Origin: an uncultured Bacteroidia bacterium
Lineage (GTDB): Bacteria; Bacteroidota; Bacteroidia; Bacteroidales; ML635J-15
Direction of reading: 5' to 3'
Length of the DNA stretch: 64,000 nt
Assembly: GCA_902776565.1 (NCBI GenBank)
Contig: CACYQN010000021.1
Coordinates: 1 to 64,000, forward strand
Part shown: positions 18,122 to 26,793 of the stretch, one piece after another
Numbering within the stretch: position 1 is the first letter of the stretch
Layout: each line of letters starts with the position of its first letter
Position numbers and translations under genes: made by a program
The notes under the pieces: generated by a model
The model's input: only the letters and a program-made list of their open reading frames with translations
What the model was told of the DNA's origin: nothing
The model's database searches: none

Positions 18122-18349
18122 TTAGTCCACCTTTACCTTATAGACAGAAATTACTCCATCGGGACATACAATAGCACAGCTTGCACAGCCAATGCACTTC
18201 TCGGGGTCTTTCATGTAGCAGTAGTTGTACCCCTTACCATTCACTTCTTTTGCCAGATCAAGGACACCCATAGGACAAGCACCCAAGCAAACGCTGCAGC
18301 CCTTGCACTTTTCGGTGTCAACTTTAACGGCTCCTCTGATTTTTGCCAT
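18122..18349 (-). CDS. vorD: 2x[4Fe-4S] ferredoxin subunit of the oxidoreductase
   Basis: 75 residues with two C-x2-C-x2-C-x3-C-P clusters (C-K-G-C-S-V-C-L-G-A-C-P and C-I-G-C-A-S-C-A-I-V-C-P). It accepts electrons from the TPP/acyl-CoA half reaction. First gene of the operon; a good promoter lies upstream. Confidence 0.92.
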   Translation of the reverse strand: MAKIRGAVKVDTEKCKGCSVCLGACPMGVLDLAKEVNGKGYNYCYMKDPEKCIGCASCAIVCPDGVISVYKVKVD

Positions 18350-18383
18350 AATATTATTAAGTTTGTTTTGTTAAAAATTTTCC

Positions 18384-18415
18384 CAAAGGTACTGCTTTTA
18401 TTTTTATGGTGCAAA
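18384..18415 (-). promoter_or_regulatory. vor operon promoter
   Basis: On the minus strand a TTTG (18412-18415) and TACCTTTG (18384-18391) are separated by 20 nt, matching the Bacteroidota consensus, 35 nt upstream of the ferredoxin ATG. Confidence 0.75.
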
Positions 18416-18742
18416 TGTTTTGAGAAAACTTTTTTGAACAAATGTGGATAATTTTCGTAAGTGATTGGAATAGGTGTGGTTCGGAAGACAAGACTATGGA
18501 TTTGTGCGTCAACCATCAATAACACACCTTTATTATTATTAGTTGCTGACTGTATGACGAGACGGTATGCTGTGATGCTGTTTTTCTTGTTGATGTGCTT
18601 CAATTTGATGTTTTCAATGTTATTCGCCATTGCTTTTTATGAAAAAATAAGTTGAAAAAGGCTTATATTGTCTTTTTACTGTACTCGTAATATATTGAAA
18701 ATCAGTAGAATTGAAATGATGATTAAAAAAATGAAAAAAATA
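18416..18742. other. Intergenic region without a supported gene
   Basis: This stretch lies between the divergent vor and tRNA promoters. A 64-codon plus-strand frame (18461-18655) encodes a hydrophobic segment, but there is no ribosome-binding site, family resemblance or promoter, so I do not call it. The region is AT-rich, and I see no RNA structure beyond the promoters. Confidence 0.5.
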
Positions 18743-18775
18743 TTTGGAAGCAATTGAAAAATTGCATTACCTTTG
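18743..18775 (+). promoter_or_regulatory. tRNA operon promoter
   Basis: TTTG at 18743-18746 and TACCTTTG at 18768-18775 with 21 nt between them, a dozen nucleotides before the first tRNA. Confidence 0.8.
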
Positions 18776-18787
18776 CATCGCTTTTTA

Positions 18788-18860
<73 letters not shown>

Positions 18861-18897
18861 CTTTTTTTTTACGCTCTTTTGAAGTAGTGAAATCAGT

Positions 18898-18982
18898 GCC
18901 CTGGTGGCGGAATAGGTAGACGCGCTGGACTTAAAATCCAGTGATCATTGCGATCGTGCCGGTTCGACCCCGGCCCGGGGTA
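18898..18982 (+). tRNA. tRNA-Leu(TAA)
   Basis: Class II tRNA with a long variable arm (TGATCATTGCGATCG). The anticodon stem CTGGA/TCCAG encloses loop CTTAAAA (anticodon TAA). The T-arm is GCCGG-TTCGACC-CCGGC. The acceptor GCCCTGG pairs with CCGGGGT through G-T wobbles. CCA is not encoded. It lies 37 bp after tRNA-Gly and is probably co-transcribed. Confidence 0.95.
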
Positions 18983-19088
18983 CCTATTTTAGGGTTGAAA
19001 TTAGGATAGTTTGTTTTTCATATTATTTTCCGGGTGAAGTTTTTTCATTCGGCTTTTTTGTTTTTTAGGGAATGGTGCATTAGTCAAC

Positions 19089-19119
19089 TTGGATAGTATT
19101 TTTTTTTGAATTACCTTTG
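19089..19119 (+). promoter_or_regulatory. Putative polA promoter
   Basis: TACCTTTG at 19112-19119 with a partial -33 element (TTG at 19089-19091) 20 nt upstream. polA starts at 19138. Confidence 0.55.
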
Positions 19120-19137
19120 CATCATAATTTTACAGAT

Positions 19138-21939
19138 ATGTCAAACAAGATATTTTTCCTCGATGCCTACGCCTTGATATTCAGGGCTTATTATGCTTTT
19201 ATCAAGAATCCTCGCATAAATTCCAAGAAGATAAACACTTCGGCAGTGTTCGGTTTTGTTAATACTCTGGAAGATGTCCTTAAACGCGAACAACCGACAC
19301 ATATTGCAGTGGCTTTCGACCCGTCGGGACCGAATTTCCGCCACGATATGTTTCCCGAATACAAGGCAAACCGCGAGGCTACGCCAGAGGACATCAAGGT
19401 TGCCGTGCCATACATTAAGCAAATTCTTGAAGCATATCGCATTCCAATAATACAGATTGCTGGCTACGAGGCAGACGATGTCATTGGTACGCTTGCAAAA
19501 AAGTTTGCAAATGCTGATAATCAGGTGTATATGATGACACCCGACAAGGACTACGGTCAGCTCGTCGATGAAAATATCTTCATGTACAAGCCACCTCATT
19601 CTGGAAATGTGCCCGAAGTGCTTGGCGTAAAAGAGGTAAACGAGAAGTTTGGCATTGACAATCCTATAAAGGTCATCGATATTTTGGCTCTTTGGGGCGA
19701 CAAGGTTGACAATATCCCCGGAGTGCCTGGCGTTGGCGAGAAAACCGCTGCTAACCTTATTGCAAAATATGGCGACATTGAAAACATTATCAAGAATATT
19801 TCGCAGCTAAAAGGCAAGCAGAAGGAGTCGTTTGAGAACAATATCGAGCAGTTGCGTATGTCGTACAAGCTTGCAACCATAAAGACCGATGTGCCTGTGG
19901 ATGTTACGCTCGACGAAATGAAATTGGAAACACCCGATTTTGATGCCTTGGCAAGTGTTTTCGACGATTTGGAATTCTTCACGCTGAAGCAGAGGATTAT
20001 AGGAAGCAAAGCCTTTGCAGAACCTATGCCCGAAAATAAGACTCTGAAAGTTGCTCAGCCGCAGTTGCAACTCGACTTGTTCAGCCAGCCTGTGCAGGAA
20101 ATTGTTATGCAGACGGTTCCAGAAAAGAGTTTTTCAAACGAAAATGTGTCATATACTCTTGTGGAAACGCCTTTCGAGGCAAAGCAGCTTGCCGATAAAC
20201 TTGCAGCGCTTGACGAATATTGCTTCGATACCGAAACCACTGGTACCGATGCACTTACGGCAGAACTTGTAGGAATGGCTTTTGCATTGGAAAAGGGTGT
20301 GGCGTATTATGTGGCTTGCCCTGCCGATAGGAATGCTGTCTTGTCGATTCTGAAAATTTTCGCTCCCATTTTCTCCGACAAGTTGAAGACAATGGTTGGA
20401 CAGAACCTTAAATACGACTTGGAAATCCTTGAAAATTATGATGTTGAGGTAGAAAATAAACTTTTTGATACAATGTTGGCTCATTATATTCTTGAGCCAG
20501 AAGAAAAGCATAATCTTGATTTTCTTGCGAATAAATATCTGGGTTACAGGATGATTCCAATCGAGGAACTCATTGGCGAAAAGGGAAAGAACCAGCGCAC
20601 AATGCGTAGCGTAGAGCCTCGTATCGTAAGCAACTATTCCTGCGAGGATGCCGACATAACTTTCCAGCTAAAGGATATTCTGTTGTCGAAAATCAAGGAA
20701 CAGGGAATTGAAAAACTTCTCTACGATATTGAAATTCCGCTTATTAAGGTGCTGATGTCAATGGAAAGGACAGGTGTGCGCATTGATTCGGCGAGAATGA
20801 AGGAATATTCTGCCGAATTGCAGAAGGAACTTGTTGGAATAGAGGAAAGTATCTATGAGCATGCTGGTGAAAAGTTCAATATTTCGTCGCCGAAGCAGTT
20901 GGGTGTGATTTTGTTTGAGAAGCTCAAGGTTGACCCGAAGCCCAAGATGACCAAGACCAAGCAGTACAGCACGAGCGAGGAGGAACTTATGAAGCTTATT
21001 GACAAGCACCCGATTGTGAACGAAATTTTGGAATGGCGTTCGGTCAACAAGTTGATTAGCACCTATGTTGATGTTCTGCCGACACTTGTAAATCCCACGA
21101 CAGGAATGCTGCACACAAGTTTCAATCAGGCGGTTACGGCTACAGGTCGTTTGAGTTCCGCAAATCCCAACTTGCAGAACATTCCTATTCGCGACGAGCG
21201 TGGAAAGGTCATTCGTAGTGCCTTTGTCGCTTCAGATGACGAGCATATATTTTTCTCAGCCGACTATTCGCAGATAGAACTTCGCGTGATGGCGCACCTT
21301 AGCCAGGACCACGCAATGCTCGATGCTTTCAATAAGTACAGCCTTGATATTCATACTGCTACAGCAGCCAAAATCTTCAAGGTCGATGAAAGCGAAGTTA
21401 CCCGCGAAATGCGTTCGAAGGCGAAGACAGCCAACTTCGGTATTATATATGGAATCTCGGCATTTGGCTTGGGACAGCGCTTGAATATTTCACCGAAGGA
21501 AGGCAAGGCTTTGATTGATAGTTATTTTGAGACTTTCAGTGGTGTTAAGGAATACATAGAACGCAGTATTGCCGATGCCCGCGAAAAGGAATATGTCGAG
21601 ACTATGTTTGGTCGTCGTCGTTACCTGCCCGACATCAACAGCCGTAACGCCATTGTTCGCGGTTTTGCCGAACGCAATGCTGTGAACGCGCCAATACAAG
21701 GTTCTGCCGCCGACATTGTTAAGATTGCCATGATTAACATTTTCCGCCGTTTCAACGAAAACAACCTAAAGGCGCGTATGATTTTGCAGGTTCACGACGA
21801 ATTGAACTTCAATGTGCCGGTTTCGGAAATGGAAATCGTAAAGCAGATTGTTGTTGACGAAATGCAGAACTGCGTGAAACTCAGCGTTCCTCTGATTGTT
21901 GATGCAAGGTTTGGAAAGAACTGGCTGGAGGCACATTAA
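19138..21939 (+). CDS. polA: DNA polymerase I
   Basis: About 933 residues in three domains. The 5'-3' exonuclease (~1-290) has F-L-D-A-Y, A-F-D-P-S-G-P and Y-E-A-D-D-V-I-G-T-L. The 3'-5' proofreading domain (~345-540) keeps the acidic residues in C-F-D-T-E-T-T-G. The polymerase domain (~560-933) has S-A-D-Y-S-Q-I-E-L-R, the finger helix R-S-K-A-K-T-A-N-F-G-I-I-Y-G and the catalytic V-H-D-E-L. All three activities look intact. The ATG at 19138-19140 is preferred over an upstream in-frame ATG because the family begins with the nuclease strand. Confidence 0.96.
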   Translation: MSNKIFFLDAYALIFRAYYAFIKNPRINSKKINTSAVFGFVNTLEDVLKREQPTHIAVAFDPSGPNFRHDMFPEYKANREATPEDIKVAVPYIKQILEAYRIPIIQIAGYEADDVIGTLAKKFANADNQVYMMTPDKDYGQLVDENIFMYKPPHSGNVPEVLGVKEVNEKFGIDNPIKVIDILALWGDKVDNIPGVPGVGEKTAANLIAKYGDIENIIKNISQLKGKQKESFENNIEQLRMSYKLATIKTDVPVDVTLDEMKLETPDFDALASVFDDLEFFTLKQRIIGSKAFAEPMPENKTLKVAQPQLQLDLFSQPVQEIVMQTVPEKSFSNENVSYTLVETPFEAKQLADKLAALDEYCFDTETTGTDALTAELVGMAFALEKGVAYYVACPADRNAVLSILKIFAPIFSDKLKTMVGQNLKYDLEILENYDVEVENKLFDTMLAHYILEPEEKHNLDFLANKYLGYRMIPIEELIGEKGKNQRTMRSVEPRIVSNYSCEDADITFQLKDILLSKIKEQGIEKLLYDIEIPLIKVLMSMERTGVRIDSARMKEYSAELQKELVGIEESIYEHAGEKFNISSPKQLGVILFEKLKVDPKPKMTKTKQYSTSEEELMKLIDKHPIVNEILEWRSVNKLISTYVDVLPTLVNPTTGMLHTSFNQAVTATGRLSSANPNLQNIPIRDERGKVIRSAFVASDDEHIFFSADYSQIELRVMAHLSQDHAMLDAFNKYSLDIHTATAAKIFKVDESEVTREMRSKAKTANFGIIYGISAFGLGQRLNISPKEGKALIDSYFETFSGVKEYIERSIADAREKEYVETMFGRRRYLPDINSRNAIVRGFAERNAVNAPIQGSAADIVKIAMINIFRRFNENNLKARMILQVHDELNFNVPVSEMEIVKQIVVDEMQNCVKLSVPLIVDARFGKNWLEAH

Positions 21940-22213
21940 GGGCTGCGCCCGTTTCTGTGGGCTAACGCCCGTTTGAAGGTTTAGCTTACGCTGAGCTAAA
22001 GGTTAACTTCGTTGAGGGCTCCGCCGTTCTAGGTTTGAATGACTTCGCCGTTCTATGCCTACGGCGTTTGAAAAGTTTCAATGGCTACGCCGTTTTACTT
22101 CGTTGAGGGCTTCGCCGTTCTATACCTACGGCGTTTCTGGGTTTCTCCGCCCCCTGAGCTTGTCGAAGGGTGGCTGACGCCGTTTCTGGCTTTCAAGTTG
22201 TTGGATACAAACC
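21940..22213. repeat. Degenerate intergenic repeat cluster
   Basis: Non-coding DNA made of recurring words such as GGCTNCGCCGTT, CCTACGGCGTTT and GGGCTAACGCCCGTTT, each a small GC-rich palindrome (AACGCC/GGCGTT-like). It also holds CCCTGAGCTTGTCGAAGGG at 22152-22170, an imperfect palindrome of a type common between bacterial genes. The same words recur at 41975-42085. Confidence 0.6.
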
Positions 22214-22804
22214 TTACCAAAAAATTCTCCTATACGCTTCTGCTTTCTTTTCCAGTTTCATTGGAAAAGCCCGCGAACTTGACGGCATACGATAGAATCT
22301 GTATTCTTTTCCATCAAGGGTAAATGTGGCAAATCCGCCAACTGCTGGCACTTTGCACCCAAGTTGTTCTGCAATGGTTTCGGCAGATTTTCCTCCAGTG
22401 GAAACCACCGTGCGGCATTGTGAAATTTTGTGCAGAAGAGCAGGAATATCGGTCGGCTCTACAATTTCCAAATGTGCATCCGAGGCATTGTCCATCAGCC
22501 GTCGCACCGAACTGGCTGCATCGAAGATGGCAATGTGCTTCTCGTTGCAGAAATTTACGACCTTGTCGTAGCAGAATTGGAACTTCTTTCCGTTGGCTTC
22601 TACAAAGTAGTCCTTGTCGTTGAAGAAGATAAGTCCCATGATTCGCCACATATCGTTCTGTATGTTAGGGTAGTAGAAGTCCATCGACCATCGTTCGCGC
22701 TTGGGCGGAAAACTGCCGAGCATAAGAATTTCGGCACCACCGGGAAGAAAAGGCTTCAGCGGATGCTTCTCTATCGGGATGTATTCTTGTTCGGTGGCTG
22801 ACAT
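22214..22804 (-). CDS. Uracil-DNA glycosylase superfamily protein
   Basis: A 196-residue protein. The N-terminal motif L-M-L-G-S-F-P-P and the Y-Y-P-N-I-Q-N-D-M-W-R-I-M-G segment fit the UDG superfamily, close to the Mug/hypoxanthine-DNA-glycosylase-like branch; V-V-S-T-G-G-K-S-A sits at the second conserved strand. It probably removes a damaged or deaminated base. The substrate is uncertain. It precedes no obvious partner; the nitroreductase gene is 9 nt upstream in the same direction. Confidence 0.75.
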   Translation of the reverse strand: MSATEQEYIPIEKHPLKPFLPGGAEILMLGSFPPKRERWSMDFYYPNIQNDMWRIMGLIFFNDKDYFVEANGKKFQFCYDKVVNFCNEKHIAIFDAASSVRRLMDNASDAHLEIVEPTDIPALLHKISQCRTVVSTGGKSAETIAEQLGCKVPAVGGFATFTLDGKEYRFYRMPSSSRAFPMKLEKKAEAYRRIFW

Positions 22805-22813
22805 GTGGATGCC

Positions 22814-23452
22814 TTATATTACAAGGTCTTCATACTTAACCTTTGGGACATAATGTATTCCGTCCTTGCGGTAGTAGGCGTGGCTGTCGGATTCGGAAAT
22901 CGGAACCATTTCAATCTTTTCGTCGCCCTTGCCGATTGCAACGATTGCCAACGGTTCGTATGGCAACGAAAATTCGCGCTTGATTTCTTCCTTGTTGAAG
23001 GCGCAGATGATGATACCGTTAAGCCCCATTTCCACTGCCTTCAGCAGCATCGACTGCATTGAAATGCCGAGGTCGATATCAACAATTTTGTTTTCTGCGG
23101 TGGTTGAGCAGATTATTACGAATGCTTCTGGCTCGGTACCTTCGAAGGGCAAATGCAGTTCTGGCAATGCACCGCCGAGATGAATGTTTTTCAGAACTTT
23201 CTCGGCACCAGTTTCCTTGGTTACAATCTTGAATCTCAGCACCTGCTGGTTGCGTCCCGACGGAATTTTTGTGTTCACAGCCACAATGCGTTCCATCATT
23301 TCGGGGCGAACAATGTAGTCCTTCTTGTAGCCACGGTAGCTGCGGTTTTTCGCAATAAGCGAATCGATTGAATTTATGTGTTTCGGGTGCGACTTTGCGC
23401 TTCCTTGTCCGAAAACTTCCTCGTATCTGTTTTCCAAATAATTGTCTGCCAT
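22814..23452 (-). CDS. Nitroreductase family protein
   Basis: A 212-residue FMN-dependent oxidoreductase-like protein. R-S-Y-R-G-Y near residue 36, K-I-P-S-G-R-N-Q-Q, D-L-G-I-S-M-Q-S-M-L-L-K-A and A-I-G-K-G-D-E are typical family positions. The reductase substrate is unknown. A TAACTTTG -7 box lies at 23473-23480 on the minus strand, giving a short leader. Confidence 0.8.
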   Translation of the reverse strand: MADNYLENRYEEVFGQGSAKSHPKHINSIDSLIAKNRSYRGYKKDYIVRPEMMERIVAVNTKIPSGRNQQVLRFKIVTKETGAEKVLKNIHLGGALPELHLPFEGTEPEAFVIICSTTAENKIVDIDLGISMQSMLLKAVEMGLNGIIICAFNKEEIKREFSLPYEPLAIVAIGKGDEKIEMVPISESDSHAYYRKDGIHYVPKVKYEDLVI

Positions 23453-23472
23453 AGTGCGTAAATTTTATTGTG

Positions 23473-23480
23473 CAAAGTTA
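23473..23480 (-). promoter_or_regulatory. -7 box of the nitroreductase operon
   Basis: TAACTTTG on the minus strand, about 20 nt upstream of the ATG at 23452. Confidence 0.5.
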
Positions 23481-23554
23481 ACGTTTTTAATGTTTTCTAT
23501 GTATTTCAAAATTTATTTTTACATTTGCGAATATTTGTATAGCATAATTTTATG

Positions 23555-23562
23555 TATGTTTG
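23555..23562 (+). promoter_or_regulatory. -7 box TATGTTTG of MNT-HEPN pair 1
   Basis: TAnnTTTG match 20 nt before the MNT ATG. A TTTG lies at 23534-23537 with only 17 nt spacing, which is short for this promoter class. Confidence 0.5.
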
Positions 23563-23581
23563 CAAATGAAATATAATTTAG

Positions 23582-23899
23582 ATGGAAAGGTCAAAAGTTA
23601 TCGAAAATATAAAGCAAGTGGCAATGAAAGCTTTACCACCACATAGTTCATTGATTTTGTATGGTTCAAGGGCAAGGGGCGACTATAATGCTGACAGCGA
23701 TTGGGACTTGCTTATTTTGCTTGACAAACCGGAGCTTTCAGATAAAGATTACGATGACGTGTCTTTCCCTTTTGTAATGCTCGGATGGAATATAGGTGAG
23801 CTTATCAGTCCGCAGATGTACACAAAAAAGGAATGGGATTCTATTTCATTTCTGCCATTCTACAAAAATGTTGAACAAGACAAAATCGTATTGGTATGA
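23582..23899 (+). CDS. MNT-type nucleotidyltransferase, pair 1
   Basis: A 105-residue minimal nucleotidyltransferase. The G-S-R-A-R-G-D-Y-N-A-D-S-D-W-D motif (~residues 25-39) supplies the GS plus D-x-D catalytic residues of the pol-beta fold. MNT partners of HEPN proteins act as antitoxins in known MNT-HEPN modules, some by AMPylating the HEPN protein. It overlaps the downstream HEPN gene by 4 nt (ATGA). A paralogue lies at 31136. Confidence 0.88.
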   Translation: MERSKVIENIKQVAMKALPPHSSLILYGSRARGDYNADSDWDLLILLDKPELSDKDYDDVSFPFVMLGWNIGELISPQMYTKKEWDSISFLPFYKNVEQDKIVLV

Positions 23900-24294
23900 G
23901 TTTAACTGATGAAGAACGAAGAACGACAGTGCGTTTGCAAATTGAGAAAGCGCATAAGAACTTCGCTCAGATAGAGCTGTTATCGAAGGCTGGTTATTGG
24001 GACAATGTGGCCAATAGACTTTACTATTCTTTGTTCCATGCTGTTTCTGCAATGCTTATTCGTGACGGCTACAATGTTTCGACTCATCGTGGCGCGGTGG
24101 GCGCATTCGGAATGCATTATGTAACAACAGGAATTTTTTCTATTGAAGAAGGCAAACACTATTCGCGTCTTCAGGGATTACGTGAGAAGTCGGACTATAA
24201 CTGTGCGTATAATGCAGAAGAAAAGGAAATCGCTCCGATGATTGAACCTACTCGACTGATGATTGAGAAAATTGAGGAATATATAGAAAACTAA
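23896..24294 (+). CDS. HEPN-domain protein, pair 1
   Basis: A 132-residue all-helical protein of the UPF0332-like HEPN group. The N-R-L-Y-Y-S-L-F-H segment gives an R-x6-H arrangement compatible with the HEPN RNase motif, and T-H-R-G-A-V-G-A-F-G is the conserved second helix. In characterised pairs the HEPN member is the toxin, cutting RNA. Only 5 nt separate its stop from the MBOAT gene, so the module may be co-transcribed with the acyltransferase genes. Confidence 0.85.
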   Translation: MSLTDEERRTTVRLQIEKAHKNFAQIELLSKAGYWDNVANRLYYSLFHAVSAMLIRDGYNVSTHRGAVGAFGMHYVTTGIFSIEEGKHYSRLQGLREKSDYNCAYNAEEKEIAPMIEPTRLMIEKIEEYIEN

Positions 24295-24299
24295 ATCAG

Positions 24300-25496
24300 A
24301 TGTTGTTCGGCGACTATACGCTATTTTTTGACATATTTCTATTCGTGCTGATTTTTTCGGCATGCAAGTTCATATTCAAGAAAAATTGGCTGAACAATAT
24401 TCTTATTCTGCTTGGTAACGCTCTCATTCTCACAAAAATCGTATCTCCTAGGTCGGTATTCATATTATTTATGGTATCACTCATCATGTACGGTGCAGGA
24501 ATAATACTGCGGAAACGCAAATTCAAGTGGTTGCTAGCAATAATGCTCAGTTTGCTGATTGCCGTGTTCTCCGTTAGAAACTATCCGCTTGTGCAGTCGT
24601 GGTTCGGCGAGTGGTGGGATGCTTTCATGCAGAAACATTTCTTCTCGGTCGAAAAACTTGGCTTGTCGTACATTTTCTTCCGTATGATTCACTGGCTTGT
24701 GGAGTGTTATCGGCAGAACATCCGCAGTATAAACGTGTTGTCGTATGTGAATTACCTGTTTTTCTTCCCCACTTTCCCTGCCGGACCTATCGACACATTC
24801 AATAATTTCCACTATTGGGTTAATAAAACACATTTGAGGTTCAATCTGAGAATGCTTCTGGCAGGCGTTGGACGGATTTTTGTCGGGGCAGTAAAGCTTT
24901 TGCTCATTGTGCCTTTGATAAAGGAGTATGCAATAGACTATAACACATTGCTGCCATATATGGGCGCGTGGTCGGCAGTCGGTCTTGCCGCCTTGCTGTA
25001 TTCTATTTACATCTACATCGATTTTTCGGGCTATTGCGATGTGGCAATAGGCACCGCGTATATGCTTGGAATTCGTACCCCCGAAAATTTCAGGCTGCCG
25101 TATCTTTCGTCAAATATCGCCGAATTCTGGAAAAGGTGGCACATGACTTTCTCCTCATTCCTGAAAATGTATGTTTTCAAGCCTGTAATAGCATTGATAA
25201 ACCGCACTCCGATTGTAAAGTACAGGATGCTGGTGTCGGTTATTGCGTATTTGGTAACTTTTTTCGTATGTGGGCTTTGGCACGGCAGCACCTTGAATTT
25301 TGTCTTTTGGGGACTATGGCACGGAATCGGATTGTCAATATATAAGGTTGCAACAAATAAGAATGTTGGCAAAAGCAATGGTTCGTTGAGTAAAATCATG
25401 GGAGTTGCTGTTACATTCGTTTTTGTGACGGTTGGCTGGATTTTCTTCAATTATCCTGTCGAACAGCTAGTAGAAATGTTTAATTTGCTTTTCTGA
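24300..25496 (+). CDS. MBOAT family O-acyltransferase (DltB/AlgI-like)
   Basis: A 398-residue polytopic membrane protein, roughly 10 hydrophobic segments. The family core is clear: F-P-T-F-P-A-G-P-I, a D-F-S-G-Y-C-D motif, F-W-K-R-W-H-M-T-F-S-S-F and the catalytic-His region C-G-L-W-H-G followed by G-L-W-H-G. DltB/AlgI proteins move an acyl group across the membrane onto a cell-envelope polymer. No DltA or DltC is in the window, so the acyl donor is unknown. It overlaps the next gene by one nucleotide (TGATG). Confidence 0.9.
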   Translation: MLFGDYTLFFDIFLFVLIFSACKFIFKKNWLNNILILLGNALILTKIVSPRSVFILFMVSLIMYGAGIILRKRKFKWLLAIMLSLLIAVFSVRNYPLVQSWFGEWWDAFMQKHFFSVEKLGLSYIFFRMIHWLVECYRQNIRSINVLSYVNYLFFFPTFPAGPIDTFNNFHYWVNKTHLRFNLRMLLAGVGRIFVGAVKLLLIVPLIKEYAIDYNTLLPYMGAWSAVGLAALLYSIYIYIDFSGYCDVAIGTAYMLGIRTPENFRLPYLSSNIAEFWKRWHMTFSSFLKMYVFKPVIALINRTPIVKYRMLVSVIAYLVTFFVCGLWHGSTLNFVFWGLWHGIGLSIYKVATNKNVGKSNGSLSKIMGVAVTFVFVTVGWIFFNYPVEQLVEMFNLLF

Positions 25497-26602
25497 TGAA
25501 GATGTATCGGATGAAATATATGGCATTTGTTGGAGTTGTCGCCTTGGTGGCGGTGGCGTTCTGGATGCTTGCATCGCTGTGCATTCCCTCATTCCGCTAT
25601 TCGTCAACCAGCGGGCAGCTTTACACAATTCGTCATCAGGAACTACGCGACAACAATACGCTTTATACCGACTTGCTTGTACAAAGCATCAAGGCAAACA
25701 ACGGATACCTTGTCCTGGGAACATCGGAAAGCGACTATATGAACGGTGAGAATTATTACGATTTCCTTAATGCCGACACAACACTCCAATGTCGTTTTTC
25801 TCTAATTGCTGGGGCAGGAAGAACCGCTTGCACATATTTTCCGTTGATACAAAGCAACAAAAACATCGGAGGGCTGAAGATTATTTATTTCGTAAATCCT
25901 GCATACTGGTGCAACAAATTGGCGCGTAGCAATGCCGACTATTTTTTCAGGTACACTTCGTTTGCGAACTATTGTAAGGCGAACAAACCGGAAAATAAAG
26001 CCGTGGACGAAATTCTAAAAGCCAATTTGCGTAATACACGACTGGACGATGTTATGTCGGACTTTTTTTCATACTACATCGACAGGGCCAGGCGCAAATA
26101 CTATCAGGATTTGATATTCAACATTGATACTGCAAAATTTGAAAATACGCTTGCTTGGATTAAACCGCAACACGAATTGACAATGCCTTCCACATACGAG
26201 CCGCCCGACAGCAGTACACATAACTATGACCTTAATGTAGATGCATCGTTTGACATAAACTTGTATTCGCTCGATGCACATCCCGAGGCAACCTACCGCT
26301 ACGATGAACTGTGCGCCATGATACAGGTTTGCCGTGAAAATAATGTTGACATTACATTCGTAGTCGGGCCATACAACCGCGTTGCATTTGGCAAGGCACA
26401 TCCGACAGAAGTTCCGGAAATGCAATCGATTTGCGATAGTATAACAAACCTTCTTGAGGCCGAAAACGCAAACTATATAGATGCTACAGACATTTCATCT
26501 ACAGCTGGCGCATTTCGCGACTGGCAGCATCATTCCAGCTATGGAGCATATCTTATTTATCAAAAAATCAAGGATTATGTCGTGGAAAAGGAAAATAGGT
26601 AA
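25496..26602 (+). CDS. DltD-like membrane-anchored SGNH-type protein
   Basis: A 368-residue protein with one N-terminal membrane segment (~10-30). L-G-T-S-E-S at about residue 74 fits the G-x-S-E nucleophile block of DltD-like hydrolases/transferases. Near the C-terminus Y-I-D-A-T-D and F-R-D-W-Q-H-H-S-S-Y-G supply the usual Asp/His. It would act on the periplasmic side with the MBOAT protein. The similarity is by motif placement only. Its 3' end overlaps a small membrane-protein ORF by 26 nt. Confidence 0.75.
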   Translation: MKMYRMKYMAFVGVVALVAVAFWMLASLCIPSFRYSSTSGQLYTIRHQELRDNNTLYTDLLVQSIKANNGYLVLGTSESDYMNGENYYDFLNADTTLQCRFSLIAGAGRTACTYFPLIQSNKNIGGLKIIYFVNPAYWCNKLARSNADYFFRYTSFANYCKANKPENKAVDEILKANLRNTRLDDVMSDFFSYYIDRARRKYYQDLIFNIDTAKFENTLAWIKPQHELTMPSTYEPPDSSTHNYDLNVDASFDINLYSLDAHPEATYRYDELCAMIQVCRENNVDITFVVGPYNRVAFGKAHPTEVPEMQSICDSITNLLEAENANYIDATDISSTAGAFRDWQHHSSYGAYLIYQKIKDYVVEKENR

Positions 26603-26696
26603 GTTGTTGGTTGTGATTGCCGTCTTTGCGTTGGTGCTGCTTATGTTCATGTTGCGAACCGATGGCGACATATCCTGTCTGTACACTACATTCTGA
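26577..26696 (+). CDS. DltX-like 39-residue membrane microprotein
   Basis: A short ORF starting M-S-W-K-R-K, with one strongly hydrophobic stretch (residues ~8-25), then R-T-D-G-D and the C-terminal end C-L-Y-T-T-F. DltX of Gram-positive dlt operons is a ~50-residue, single-pass protein that ends in an FIYNEF-type motif whose Tyr is thought to carry the acyl group. Size, basic N-terminus, single helix, Y-x-x-F at the very C-terminus and position behind MBOAT and DltD-like genes all agree. It has not been tested; a chance ORF is the alternative. Confidence 0.6.
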   Translation: MSWKRKIGKLLVVIAVFALVLLMFMLRTDGDISCLYTTF

Positions 26697-26740
26697 AAAC
26701 TTCGACCTTCAGTTCGGCGAAGCCAAATCTTCAAATTATC

Positions 26741-26782
26741 AAATTTTCAAATCATCGAATCCAAATTATTATTACCTTTGCA
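26741..26782 (+). promoter_or_regulatory. 42-bp promoter module with TACCTTTG, copy 1
   Basis: The segment ending in TACCTTTG (26773-26780) is nearly identical over 42 bp to 31877-31918 in front of the thiamine operon (four differences). Here it drives the AAA ATPase gene. Confidence 0.65.
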
Positions 26783-26793
26783 GAGCAATTTTG

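Noticed and set aside
18241-18630. 129-codon minus-strand frame
   Set aside because: It overlaps the vorD ferredoxin gene and its promoter in another frame; the translation looks random.
20161-20511. Loss of proofreading in DNA polymerase I
   Set aside because: The D-T-E-T motif and later conserved acidic residues of the 3'-5' exonuclease domain are present.
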